Part shown: positions 1 through 9,600 of the stretch, piece by piece | How the letters are laid out: each line of letters begins with the position of its first letter | Position numbering within the stretch: the first letter of the stretch is position 1 | Assembly (NCBI GenBank): GCA_025360235.1 | Contig: JANYCO010000365.1 | Location: 1 to 26,187 of the forward strand | DNA: 26,187 nt | DNA from: Cytophagales bacterium | GTDB taxonomy: Bacteria; Bacteroidota; Bacteroidia; Cytophagales; Cytophagaceae | Direction of reading: 5' to 3' | Made by a program: the position numbers and the translations under genes | The notes under the pieces: generated by a model | Told to the model about the DNA's origin: nothing | Seen by the model: only the letters and a program-made list of their open reading frames with translations | The model's database searches: none

Positions 1-713
1 CTTCTTAATTTGGTGGCTTGCTTATGAAGTTCAGTATAATCTCTTCTGTAAAAGATCAGTTCGGAAGAAGAAAATAATTTCAGCTTCTCCGCAATTTTTT
101 CTTCTGTGTTTTTAAACCCTTCATCGTGTGCTGAACCAATATTGGTAAAGATTCCAATAGATGGCCGAATAACGGGCTGAAGATAGTGCATCTCATTTGG
201 CTGAGAAATGCCAGCCTCAAATATTCCTAAGGTATGGTGTTGATTTATTTCCCATACCGAAAGCGGTACGCCGATTTGAGAATTGTAACTTTTTGGATTT
301 TTTACAATGCGGAATTCTTTGCTTAGTAGCTGAGCAAGCCATTCTTTTACGATAGTCTTGCCATTACTTCCCGTTATTCCAATAACAGGAATCGTAAACG
401 TATTTCTATAATAAGAGACAATTTTTTGTAAGGCAGTTGCACTCTTAGGTACCTCCCAGAAGTTTGCTTCAGGAAATTGGGAGACGTCTATTTTTGAATC
501 TTTTTCTATTATAAAATTTCTTATGCCCCTTTTGTAGAGTGCTGGTAGAAATTGATGCCCATCATGGCGCACGCCTTTTATAGCAAAGAAAAGAGAAGCG
601 GTTGGCGAAATAATTTTTCTGCTGTCGAGCAGTAAGTATAAGATAGGAACATCAGTATGAAAGGATAGAACTTTCGCCCCGGTAATCTCCGCTATCTTTC
701 CGGTTTGAACCAT
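1..713 (-). CDS. murF: MurF domain, N-terminal part (cut by the window edge); probably bifunctional MurF/alanine racemase
   Basis: Adds D-Ala-D-Ala to the UDP-MurNAc-tripeptide in the last cytoplasmic step of peptidoglycan precursor synthesis. The frame is open from an ATG at 713 to the window edge, about 237 codons. The N-terminal Mur-ligase domain carries the DSRK motif at residues 30-33. The ATP-binding loop GITGSNGKT is at 112-120, followed by a conserved NPKSYNSQIGVP stretch and NIGSAHDEGF. In Bacteroidetes this MurF type is usually fused to a C-terminal alanine racemase; that half would lie outside the window, so the fusion is inferred. It starts 5 bases after the MFS gene on the same strand, so the two are probably cotranscribed. 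Family assignment is secure; the fusion is not visible. Confidence 0.9.
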   Translation of the reverse strand, partial: MVQTGKIAEITGAKVLSFHTDVPILYLLLDSRKIISPTASLFFAIKGVRHDGHQFLPALYKRGIRNFIIEKDSKIDVSQFPEANFWEVPKSATALQKIVSYYRNTFTIPVIGITGSNGKTIVKEWLAQLLSKEFRIVKNPKSYNSQIGVPLSVWEINQHHTLGIFEAGISQPNEMHYLQPVIRPSIGIFTNIGSAHDEGFKNTEEKIAEKLKLFSSSELIFYRRDYTELHKQATKLR

Positions 714-718
714 AAAAA

Positions 719-2047
719 TTAATGATGTGCAGGTTCTGCCTCTGAAATATTTTCAGTGAGTGCAAGAAGTCTTTTGTACAAAATAATAAGTACAATACCA
801 GTAGCAAAAGTGAACAAACCCAAAGCACCGTAAGCAAAAGTGATGTTTGACCCTTTAGAGAAAAACGGAATACTGAAGGTAAGAATAAAGGCCAGCCTAA
901 ACACTGTGGTGATCACATTGAACATACTGTTTACTCTTCCGGTAAGTTCATTTGGTACAAGCATAAAGAGATATGAAATTCTGAAAATTCTTGATCCGGC
1001 ATTGGCTAATCCGAAAATGAAAGAAACAAAATAGAATACAATACTCGCATCTGTAAAAGAGCTAAGGAAAAATCCTGCGGAAGTAAGGAATACGAATATG
1101 ATGATTGACTTTGGAATAGGAATCTTAGATAAAAAACCTGCCGCCAGATAACCCATAATCAACGAGCCTAGTGTGTAGAAGATCTCCGAATAACTAAATA
1201 CGGCGGCACTTTCCTGAAGGTTGTTGTTTACATATTTAGAAAGTAACCCTATTCGTTCTACCAGTAAAACGATAAAGATAGAGTAAGAGCAAATGCCGAA
1301 AATAGTAACGAGTTGATTTTTCTTAAGGAAATCATACCCTGATTTAAGCCTGTCCTTTAAGTCGCCTTCATCAAATTGAGCAAGATTTTTTACTGGTTCA
1401 TATTTGATAAAAATAATCATCACAAAAGATATGATATAGGTTATACCATCCATGAGAAAGATCTCATGTAATTCCCACTTGTTTATTTTTAATTCAAAAT
1501 TATAATGAAAACCCAGAAAATTTATAGTTTCAATAGAATCAACGCCGTCTAATAAAAATACGCCCAACGCTGCAGAAGCCATTACAGTGGATTGTCCAAC
1601 GATCTCAATGTAGGAAGTGACTTTTGTGTAATCTCTTGGGTCGGATATTTCTTGTGCAAAGGCATAGAGGTTTGGGTAGTGAATTATATAACCAAAGAAC
1701 GTAGTGGCAAAGACCATTACAATTAGAGCGGTAGGAAGGGCATGATCTCTTATTTCAGGAGAGGCAAATTCTTTGAATCCTAAAGAAGCAATGGAAAGAA
1801 TGATAAGCCCTTCGATAAAGTTGGTGCCCAAAAATACGTCTTTACGGTTAAAACCATCAACTAAAGCACCAGCATATAAGCCCCAGAAAAGGGAGCCAAG
1901 TGTAACCAAAGCATAAAATACCAGGAATAAAGAATATTGATTTTGGCCTGTAAAGTACCAAGGTATGCTTAGCATTGTAATGCCTTGGGCAAAGCCTGAT
2001 ATTCCGTTGGCGAGAAAAAGAATTAATAATGCCTTTTTATTTCTCAA
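719..2047 (-). CDS. MFS transporter (EntS/MFS_3-like)
   Basis: A 442-residue inner-membrane protein with about 10-12 hydrophobic segments along its length, as expected for the major facilitator superfamily. The loop after the second helix reads GLYAGALVDGFNRKDV, which resembles MFS motif A (G-x-x-x-D-x-x-x-R). It looks most like drug or siderophore exporters of the MFS_3 type, but the substrate cannot be read from the sequence. The start is TTG at 2047: the first helix begins within a few residues of it, and the next Met (in ITMLSIP) would remove that helix. It is divergent from recX with only about 34 bases between the starts, and lies 5 bases upstream of murF. Confidence 0.8.
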   Translation of the reverse strand: MRNKKALLILFLANGISGFAQGITMLSIPWYFTGQNQYSLFLVFYALVTLGSLFWGLYAGALVDGFNRKDVFLGTNFIEGLIILSIASLGFKEFASPEIRDHALPTALIVMVFATTFFGYIIHYPNLYAFAQEISDPRDYTKVTSYIEIVGQSTVMASAALGVFLLDGVDSIETINFLGFHYNFELKINKWELHEIFLMDGITYIISFVMIIFIKYEPVKNLAQFDEGDLKDRLKSGYDFLKKNQLVTIFGICSYSIFIVLLVERIGLLSKYVNNNLQESAAVFSYSEIFYTLGSLIMGYLAAGFLSKIPIPKSIIIFVFLTSAGFFLSSFTDASIVFYFVSFIFGLANAGSRIFRISYLFMLVPNELTGRVNSMFNVITTVFRLAFILTFSIPFFSKGSNITFAYGALGLFTFATGIVLIILYKRLLALTENISEAEPAHH

Positions 2048-2081
2048 TTAAATTATACTTTAGTTGCGTAAATGTACTAAA

Positions 2082-2555
2082 ATGAACTTATCTAAAAAAG
2101 AAAAATCTTACACTGATAAAGAGGCACTTATAAAAATAAGTGGGTTTTGTTCGTATCAGGAAAGAACTCATCAGGAAGTTCGTGATAAATTATACGGGTT
2201 TGGATTAAATAAAGATGCCGTTGAAACAATAATTGTTAAATTGATACAAGAAAACTTTTTAAACGAGGAAAGATTTGCAAAGGCATATGCGGGAGGGAAG
2301 TTCAGAATTAAAGACTGGGGAAGAAGAAAAATACAAGAAGCGTTAAAGCAAAAAGGAGTTTCAGAATATTGTATTCATCTTGCAATGAAAGAAATTCCGG
2401 AGGACGATTACCTTAAAACAATCAATGAGCTTATAGAGAAACGGGAGTTGAAGGAAACCGAAAAAAACATCTATAAACGTAAACATAAGATCGCTAAATA
2501 CCTTATAGGTAAAGGCTTTGAAGGGAATCTTGTTTGGGACATTTTAAAGTTATGA
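2082..2555 (+). CDS. recX: Regulatory protein RecX
   Basis: A 157-residue protein of the RecX family, which modulates RecA filaments during recombination and the SOS response. It is all-helical and rich in Lys and Glu. The first repeat reads CSYQERTHQEVRDKL, typical of the RecX three-helix modules, and is followed by NEERFAKAYAGGKF and WGRRKIQEALKQKGV. I prefer the ATG at 2082 to a TTG six codons upstream (2064) because family members start close to this point; the longer form would add MRKCTK. It is divergent from the MFS gene. A 95-base AT-rich spacer with 7-bp periodic repeats separates it from the next gene. Confidence 0.88.
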   Translation: MNLSKKEKSYTDKEALIKISGFCSYQERTHQEVRDKLYGFGLNKDAVETIIVKLIQENFLNEERFAKAYAGGKFRIKDWGRRKIQEALKQKGVSEYCIHLAMKEIPEDDYLKTINELIEKRELKETEKNIYKRKHKIAKYLIGKGFEGNLVWDILKL

Positions 2556-2640
2556 ATTTTAAATTATGAGTTATGAATTAAAAAATCATATTTTAAAGAT
2601 TCAATATTTTAACCAAAAACTAAAAATTAATAATTCATAA
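2550..2640. repeat. AT-rich heptad repeats in the recX-ndh spacer, in inverted orientation
   Basis: Starting at the recX stop codon, 7-base units follow one another: TTATGAA, TTTTAAA, TTATGAG, TTATGAA, TTAAAAA (2550-2584). At the other end, the opposite strand reads TTATGAA, TTATTAA, TTTTTAG (2640 back to 2620). A perfect 10-base inverted repeat (2571-2580 with 2631-2640) joins the two blocks. No gene fits here. The pattern resembles two other spacers in this window. Confidence 0.6.
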
Positions 2641-2650
2641 TTTTAAAAAT

Positions 2651-3940
2651 ATGCATCCAAATATACCAGAGACTAAACAAAAAAGAGTTGTAATTGTAGG
2701 CGCAGGATTTGGAGGGTTGGCGATGGCGAGAAAACTTTCCAATAAGCAAGAGGTTCAGGTATTGCTTATTGATAAAAATAATTACCACCAGTTTCAGCCT
2801 TTGTTCTATCAGGTGGCTACTGCTGGTTTAGAGCCCAGTGCTATTGCTTTTCCGTTGAGGAAAATTTTTCAGAAAAAGAAAAATGTCAGCATAAGAGTTA
2901 CGGAGGTAAAAGGGGTAAATACCATGGAAAATAAAATTCTTACCGGTTTGGGCGAAATCAAATACGATTACCTGATTTTGTCAATGGGGGCGGACACCAA
3001 TTTTTTCGGGATGAAAAATATTATTGAAAAAGCCATTCCTATGAAATCCGTAAGTGAAGCCTTGGCTTTAAGGAATAGACTCCTGCAAAATTTTGAAGAT
3101 GCATTGTCTTGTTCTACAGAGGAAGAGCGTGAAGGGTTCATGAATATTGTAGTAGTCGGTGGAGGGCCAACAGGAACAGAGGTTTCCGGCACACTTTCAG
3201 AGATGAAAAAAACGGTTTTGCCAAAAGATTTTCCCGAACTTGACTTTAGTAAAATGCAGATTTATTTGGTAGAACATTCCCCTAAAGTTCTTGGGCCAAT
3301 GTCCGAACAAGCCTCTGCCAAAGCAAGAATATACCTCGAAAACCTTGGAGTAAAAGTAATGGTCTCCACCCAGGTGCTTGACTTCGATGGTAAAAAAGTT
3401 TTTCTCGGCGATGGTACTTCTATTCGTTCAAACAACCTCATTTGGGCGGCAGGGGTAAAAGCCAATACAATTGAAGGGCTTCCGTCAGAAGTATACGGTA
3501 GGGCAGGCAGGATAAAAGTTGACAGGTTCAATAAGGTAGAGGGTTGTAGCAATGTATATGCGCTCGGTGATCTGGCGCTGATGGCAGAAGAAAAATACCC
3601 AAACGGCCATCCTCAAATTGCCCAACCTGCCATACAGCAGGGGGAGTTGCTGGCTCAAAATTTATTGAATGAGCTTAATAAGAAAGGGCAAAAACCATTC
3701 TCCTACAAAGATCTGGGTTCCATGGCAACTATAGGAAGAAATTTGGCTGTGGTGGACTTGCCCTTCTGGAAATTTCAAGGATTTTTTGCTTGGTTGGTAT
3801 GGATGTTCGTACATTTGATGGCTATTCTGGGGGTAAAAAACAGATTGATCATTTTCATCAACTGGTGTTGGAGTTATATTACCTTCGATCAGTCGTTGAG
3901 GTTAATCATAAAACCTAATAAAAATAGGGAAGCGCAATAA
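2651..3940 (+). CDS. ndh: Type II NADH dehydrogenase (NDH-2)
   Basis: A 429-residue flavoprotein that passes electrons from NADH to quinone at the inner face of the cytoplasmic membrane without pumping protons. The FAD-binding GAGFGG is at residues 17-22 after a beta strand of hydrophobic residues. The second dinucleotide fold has GGGPTG at 170-175. A conserved FAD-contacting segment reads NVYALGDLA, followed by QPAIQQGELLAQNL. The C-terminus is amphipathic and hydrophobic (FFAWLVWMFVHLMAILG), as in membrane-bound NDH-2 enzymes, and ends at normal length. It lies 36 bases upstream of the ureohydrolase-like gene on the same strand and may head that run. Quinone type and NADH versus NADPH use are not determined. 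Confidence 0.92.
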   Translation: MHPNIPETKQKRVVIVGAGFGGLAMARKLSNKQEVQVLLIDKNNYHQFQPLFYQVATAGLEPSAIAFPLRKIFQKKKNVSIRVTEVKGVNTMENKILTGLGEIKYDYLILSMGADTNFFGMKNIIEKAIPMKSVSEALALRNRLLQNFEDALSCSTEEEREGFMNIVVVGGGPTGTEVSGTLSEMKKTVLPKDFPELDFSKMQIYLVEHSPKVLGPMSEQASAKARIYLENLGVKVMVSTQVLDFDGKKVFLGDGTSIRSNNLIWAAGVKANTIEGLPSEVYGRAGRIKVDRFNKVEGCSNVYALGDLALMAEEKYPNGHPQIAQPAIQQGELLAQNLLNELNKKGQKPFSYKDLGSMATIGRNLAVVDLPFWKFQGFFAWLVWMFVHLMAILGVKNRLIIFINWCWSYITFDQSLRLIIKPNKNREAQ

Positions 3941-3976
3941 TTTGTTATATAAAAATTGATTCGGATAGTTAAAACT

Positions 3977-5125
3977 ATGGACATAAGAATATTCTTCGAC
4001 CCGGTAGGCGCAAATCCAAATAAGGAAGACGTTTCATTGTTTGGTGCCAATATCAGAATTTTCGACAAAGAATTTCCCGATCTGGAAAAAGTTAGCGTAG
4101 CTATTATTGGAGTCTCTGAAAGTAGGGGAAGCAAAACCAATGAAGGATCGTATAAGGGGGCGGACGAAGTCAGAAAGAAATTATATGCACTGAAAAAGGG
4201 AAATGTAAAATTACAAACCGCCGATCTTGGCAATTTACGTAGTGGTGAAACACTAGAGGATACCTATCTTAGGATAAAAGAAGTTTGTGAGATGTTGATG
4301 CAGCTAAACATTCTCCCTTTAATTATTGGCGGCACACAAGATCTTAATTACGGGCAGTTCTTATCCTATGAAAATACAGGCAAACTAATTAGTCTTCTGA
4401 ATGTGGATGCCTTTATTGATATGGCTGGCAACAAAGAAGACCAGAGTAAACATCATATTCATAGGATTCTTGTTCATCAGCCAAATATTATTTTTAATTA
4501 CAGCCATCTGGCTTACCAAACGTATCTCAACGACCAGGAGGTTATTAATGTTTTAGAAAAACTACATTTTGAAGCCTACCGTATTGGCCGCATTCGCGAG
4601 AATATGGAAGATATGGAACCTGTAGTACGTGATGCAGATATGATGAGTTTCGACATTTCTGCCATCCGTCAGACCGATGCTCCGGGAAATAATAATAGTC
4701 AGCCTTTCGGACTTACAGGAGAAGAGGCTTGCATGTTATGTTGGTACGCAGGCCTTAGTACAAAACTTACCTCGATTGGTTTTTATGAATATAATCCCGA
4801 AGTGGATGTGAAAGGCCAAACAGCGGGAGTAATAGCCACGATGATCTGGTATTTTATGGAAGGTTTTTATACCAGAAAAGAAGACATCGATGTTTCTGGT
4901 CCTCAATATACCAAGTACCTTGTTTCTATAGATTCCTCAGAGGGCAAACTCGTTTTCTACAAAAATACCTATACAGAAAAATGGTGGATGGAAGTTCCTT
5001 ATCCGGAAGGTAAAACCAAAATGGCTCGTAATTCCATTGTGCCATGCAGCTATAACGATTACCTGATGGCCACTAAAGGGGAGGTGCCTGACAGATGGAT
5101 ACTAACTCATGCTAAACTAATTTAA
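3977..5125 (+). CDS. Ureohydrolase-superfamily protein (arginase/formimidoylglutamase-like) with a degenerate metal site
   Basis: A 382-residue protein with the arginase-like fold, annotated in Bacteroidetes as arginase or formimidoylglutamase. Family landmarks are present: GVSESRGSKTNEGSYKGADEVR, the GGxxD segment, and near the C-terminus GLTGEEA and GFYEYNPEVD. Metal ligands are only partly kept. The GGDHS-type motif is GGTQD (118-122), so the His is Gln. DAHxD is DAFID (144-148), so the His is Phe. SxDxDxxDP is SFDIS (224-228), so the second Asp is Ser. Three of six canonical ligands are therefore missing and normal dinuclear Mn hydrolysis is doubtful. The start is ATG 3977; a TTG at 3956 would add seven residues. 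It is 12 bases upstream of the membrane protein gene. Fold is likely; enzymatic activity is not supported. Confidence 0.82.
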   Translation: MDIRIFFDPVGANPNKEDVSLFGANIRIFDKEFPDLEKVSVAIIGVSESRGSKTNEGSYKGADEVRKKLYALKKGNVKLQTADLGNLRSGETLEDTYLRIKEVCEMLMQLNILPLIIGGTQDLNYGQFLSYENTGKLISLLNVDAFIDMAGNKEDQSKHHIHRILVHQPNIIFNYSHLAYQTYLNDQEVINVLEKLHFEAYRIGRIRENMEDMEPVVRDADMMSFDISAIRQTDAPGNNNSQPFGLTGEEACMLCWYAGLSTKLTSIGFYEYNPEVDVKGQTAGVIATMIWYFMEGFYTRKEDIDVSGPQYTKYLVSIDSSEGKLVFYKNTYTEKWWMEVPYPEGKTKMARNSIVPCSYNDYLMATKGEVPDRWILTHAKLI

Positions 5126-5137
5126 TAATTAAATTTT

Positions 5138-5941
5138 ATGACTAAAGAAGAACTGTTTGCGCTGGCTGAAAGTAAGCATGATATTAAAATAGGGCATTCT
5201 ATTGATGAAGGCTTTAAGATCTTTAAGAAAAACATAGGTGGTTTTTTAGGGATTACGGTCATCAATTTAATGGTATCTTCTATGATGGGCATGATTCCTT
5301 TTGTTGGGCATTTCTTATCCTATTTTGTAAGTGCATTTTTTTCGGCAGGGATGATTATTGTTTGTAAAAAAGTAAGAAATGAAGAAGGGACACAATTTGA
5401 TGATTTCTTTTTGGCCTTTAAAACTAATCCTGGTCAGTTTATTCTATTACTTATTGTACAGTTTTCAATGATTCTTGCTGTGGCGGTACCCGCTATAATA
5501 GTGTTCTTTGCGAGATATTATGATAAATTTTTAAATGGCGGCACTCCCAACATTGAAATGCTTTATTCTATAATTCCTCTTATGCTTTTTGTTTTAATTC
5601 CAGTGCTTTTTTTATCTATCTGTTACACCTTTACTTTTTATATATATTTATTCATCAATCAGGATTTTTGGACAGCAATGGAAGCAAGTCGTAAAGTGGT
5701 GATGAAGAATTTTTTTCCGATTTTAGGACTCTTAATTATTATCGGACTGCTTTCTACGCTTGGAATAATATTTACGTGCGGGCTGGGTTATTTTGCAATA
5801 CCGTCTATTATAACGGCCGTTATTTACGTGGTTTTTGATGATGTATTCAAACCTACAGCTAATGCTTTCGATACTAAAATAGATGAATTCGGATCTTTTC
5901 AGAAAGACTTAAATACAGAAGCGGAAGAGAAAAATTTATAA
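5138..5941 (+). CDS. Multipass membrane protein of unknown function
   Basis: A 267-residue protein with a short cytoplasmic-looking N-terminus (to about residue 32), then about five or six hydrophobic segments. It has the layout of the loosely defined DUF975/YciC-like membrane families: a helix pair around MVSSMMGMIPFVGHFLSYF, a soluble hinge with KKVRNEEGTQFDDFF, and FTFYIYLFINQDFWTAMEAS before the final helices. The recurring phrase 'F-W-x-A-x-x-x-S-x-x' followed by KNFFPILGLLII is typical of that group. No catalytic motif is visible. It is 12 bases after the ureohydrolase-like gene and ends one base before ruvA, so translation of the two is probably coupled. I cannot assign a function. Confidence 0.7.
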   Translation: MTKEELFALAESKHDIKIGHSIDEGFKIFKKNIGGFLGITVINLMVSSMMGMIPFVGHFLSYFVSAFFSAGMIIVCKKVRNEEGTQFDDFFLAFKTNPGQFILLLIVQFSMILAVAVPAIIVFFARYYDKFLNGGTPNIEMLYSIIPLMLFVLIPVLFLSICYTFTFYIYLFINQDFWTAMEASRKVVMKNFFPILGLLIIIGLLSTLGIIFTCGLGYFAIPSIITAVIYVVFDDVFKPTANAFDTKIDEFGSFQKDLNTEAEEKNL

Positions 5942-5942
5942 A

Positions 5943-6536
5943 ATGATTGCATACATAGAAGGGGAACTTACACACAAAGAACCTACACACGCCATAATAG
6001 AAGCTGCTGGATTGGGCTACCAAATTAGGATTTCGCTCAATACTTATTCATCCATAAAAGAAATAAAAGGGAAGTGCAAATTGCATACACATCTTCAAAT
6101 AAAAGAAGATGCCCATTCTCTTTTTGGATTTTTTGAAATCACAGAAAAGAAAGTTTTTCAGGAATTAATTTCCGTTTCAGGCATTGGTCCGGGAACAGCT
6201 ATGGTAATGCTTTCTTCAATGGATGCAGTGGGTGTACAACAAGCCATTGCCTCTGAAGATATCCGTGCCATCCAGGGCATAAAAGGTATTGGTGCCAAGA
6301 CTGCCCAGAGGGTAATTTTAGAACTTAAGGATAAAATGAAGAAAGATCTATTAATAACTGATAATCAAGTAAATACATTTCCATACAATACAAAGCGTAA
6401 TGAAGCGTTATCTGCACTGGTTACCCTAGGTATCTCCAAGAACATAGCGGAGAAAAACTTAGACGTAATCATCAAAAAAGAAGGAGAAAATTTAACACTG
6501 GAACAACTAATAAAACTTGCGCTAAAAATGTCCTGA
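5943..6536 (+). CDS. ruvA: Holliday junction branch migration protein RuvA
   Basis: A 197-residue protein that binds four-way DNA junctions as a tetramer and guides the RuvB motor. The N-terminal OB domain starts MIAYIEGELTHKEP and ends near HSLFGFFEITEKKVFQELI. Two helix-hairpin-helix motifs follow, VSGIGPGTA (78-86) and IKGIGAKTAQR (113-123). The C-terminal RuvB-binding domain begins around NEALSALVTLGIS. Length is normal. The ATG lies one base after the stop of the membrane protein gene. sprA follows after 82 bases; ruvA next to sprA is also known from gliding Flavobacteria, so this linkage appears old. Confidence 0.96.
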   Translation: MIAYIEGELTHKEPTHAIIEAAGLGYQIRISLNTYSSIKEIKGKCKLHTHLQIKEDAHSLFGFFEITEKKVFQELISVSGIGPGTAMVMLSSMDAVGVQQAIASEDIRAIQGIKGIGAKTAQRVILELKDKMKKDLLITDNQVNTFPYNTKRNEALSALVTLGISKNIAEKNLDVIIKKEGENLTLEQLIKLALKMS

Positions 6537-6618
6537 TTTTTTACTGAAATGAATTTACAATCTCAAATTAACAAAAATGCAGCACCTTGTCGTCTGCGAA
6601 ATATTTAATCAAAATTAA

Positions 6619-9600
6619 TTGCGAAATCGGAAGTTAAATATTTTGGCTCTCATCGGGGTCTGTCTCTCCTTTTATGGTCTGCTAGCAATAGCAGGTCCAA
6701 AAGACGACATCTATTATCTTCCAGACGATACGGATATTCCCGAAGATACCATTCCAGAGAAAAAGGCTAAAAATAAGAGACCAACCTACGAAGATAAAGA
6801 CAGACCAGGAGATGAATTTTCAAATAAAACTTCTGAATCGCCCTTACTTTTGCATAAACCTTCGAACGTAAATACGGATGTAACCCTTGATACATCGGGT
6901 ACATTTTTTAAAATTGAAGAAAAAGTTGGGGATAGTGAGTACCGCCCGGCTACTACCATGTCTTACGAAGAGTACATGAAGTATCAGCAAAAGAAATACA
7001 TTAAGAATTACTGGCAAAATAAATCCGGCGACTCATCGGGTCTCCGTGCCAGAAAAGATCCCAAAGCAGGGCCGCTTTCGCTGAAGATTCCCGTGAAAGG
7101 TTTGGAAGGGCCATTCGGTAGTGATTTCGTAGATATAAAACCAAACGGTTTGGTAACGTTGGATTTTGGGTATATCCATCAGCATACTTATAACCCGCAG
7201 GTGCCTAAACGCCAACAAAAACAAGGAAGCTTTAACTTCGACAACCAGATCCAGTTGAACGTGATTGGAAAAATCGGGGAAAAATTGAAGCTGACCGTGA
7301 ACTGGGATACCAAGGCTACGTTTGAATTTCAAAATAATTTTAAGATAGAGTACACTGGTTATGAACACGACATTCTTCAAAAAATAGAAGTAGGTCAGGT
7401 GAGTTTCCCTGTCAACAGTTCGTTGATCCAGGGAGCGCAGAATTTGTTTGGTGTTAAAACTAAAATGCAATTTGGGCGATTAACAATGTCTTCGGTAATT
7501 GCTACGCAAAGAGGAAAGTCGGAGTCTATTACCGCTCAAGGTGGTTCCACAACGAAAACTTTCGAGATAAAAGGGGATGGCTATGACGATTACCGACACT
7601 TTTTCCTTGGTCATTTTTTCCGTGACAACTATGAGAGAAGTTTGCGCAATCTTCCAATAGTAACTTCCGGAGCGAAGGTAACACAAGTTGATGTTTACGT
7701 AACCAATAGTAATAATACCACTATAAATACGAGAGACATGATCGCGTTTCTTGACTTAGGAGAAACAGATGCACATTTATACAATCAAAACAATGCACCT
7801 AATTCATTCTACACAGTAAATGATAATGAGGCCAACGGACTCTACAAAAAATTTCAGATTGAAGTAAAAAATCCTCTAACGCTTTCAGACAATGTCAGTG
7901 GCCAAGGATATATCAAAGGAACGGAATTTGAAGTTTTGAATAATGCCCGTAAACTTAAACCGGAAGAGTTTACCTTTAACCCTGACCTTGGTTACATTTC
8001 ACTTGTTACACCTTTGCGTTCGTATGAAATATTGGCGGTGGCCTATCAGTATGCCTACAAAGGCCAAACGCACATAGTGGGAGATGCATCAGGTATAATT
8101 CAAACTACTGATACCAACACCTCGTTGATCTTAAAACTTTTAAAACCTTCCAGTATTAAGACTAGGTTAGAAAGCTGGGACCTGATGATGAAAAATATTT
8201 ATTCTTTAGGTTCCACCCAGATCTCCAAAGATAATTTTCAGTTCAGAGTAATCTACAGAGATGATATCTCAGGTGCGGATATTCCAAACTTGCAGGAAGG
8301 AAAAAATACAAAAGATATTCCAATTATTCGGCTGCTTAATGGGGATCAACTAAATCTTAACGGTGATCCGTATCCCGATGGTAACCTCGATTTCGTTGAA
8401 GGTGTTACTATTGACTCGAAAAATGGTAGAGTAATTTTCCCTGTGCTGGAACCGTTTGGTAGCGACCTCCAGAAAAAGTTTGATGCGAATACAGAGGTTG
8501 ATCTTATCAATAAATATGTATTCTTTGAATTGTATGACTCTACCAAAAGTGATGCAGGACAAATCGCGGCAAAAAATAAGTATTATTTAAGAGGAAGGTT
8601 TCAGTCCAGTGCTTCAAATGAAATTATGCTGCAGGGTGCTATTAACCTGGCGCAGGGATCTGTGAAAGTAACCGCAGGGAGCAGGACGTTGGTAGAAGGC
8701 CAGGATTATACAGTAGATTATTCTCAGGGGAAAGTAAAAATTCTTAACGAAGGAATATTAGCCTCTGGTCAGGAAATAAAAATAAGCTACGAGAAACAAG
8801 ATTTGTTCAACGTGCGTCAGAAATCTTTTTACGGATCGAGATTGGATTATAGGGTAAACAGAGATATTAATATCGGAGGAACAATCTTGCATCAGAACGA
8901 ACGCCCTACGCTTACCCGTGTAAACATTGGAGATGAACCAAGTAGTAATACACTTTGGGGTTTGGATGCGAACATTAAAAAAGAATCAAGATTACTTACC
9001 AAAGTACTGGATAAACTTCCTTTGTATCAGACAAAAGTTCCTTCTATGATCACCGCTTCGGGAGAGGTTGCCAATTTGGTTCCAGGGCATAACAAAGCAT
9101 TGAACAAAAACGGTAAAAACGGAGCCGCGTTTCTTGATGATTTTGAAGCATCTGAAACACCCTATGATTTTGTACGTTCACCCACAAGATGGAAACTTGC
9201 TTCTACTCCATTGATGTTTTCAGAAGCAGACAGCAGCAACAGGAAGGTAAACGATCATAGAGCTTTATTATCCTGGTACAACATTGACCAGTCTTTTTAT
9301 AATAAGGGATCATCAGGTAATTTAGGAAAAAATGTACCCAGTCCGGTAGTAAATCACTTCGAAAGAGCTGTTTACCCTACGGAAATTTTTCCAAATTATA
9401 ATCCTTCAACAATACAACCCCCTCAAGTATTGCTTGATCTTGCCTTTTATCCAAATGAAAGAGGTGCATATAATTATAATGCTAATTATGGGGCTACTCC
9501 CTCCAATAACTGGGGAGGGATAATGCGGAACATTACAAACGATGTAGATTTCGACAACGCAAACATTCAGTATATCGAATTCTGGATGCTCAACCCATTT

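Noticed and set aside
2550..2640. CRISPR array or insertion-sequence ends in the recX-ndh spacer
   Set aside because: Repeats are only 7-10 bases, AT-rich, without spacers or a transposase gene.
6537..6618. A dedicated promoter for sprA in the 82-base gap after ruvA
   Set aside because: I found no sequence close to TAnnTTTG with a TTG at suitable distance; sprA may be read from the ruvA transcript.
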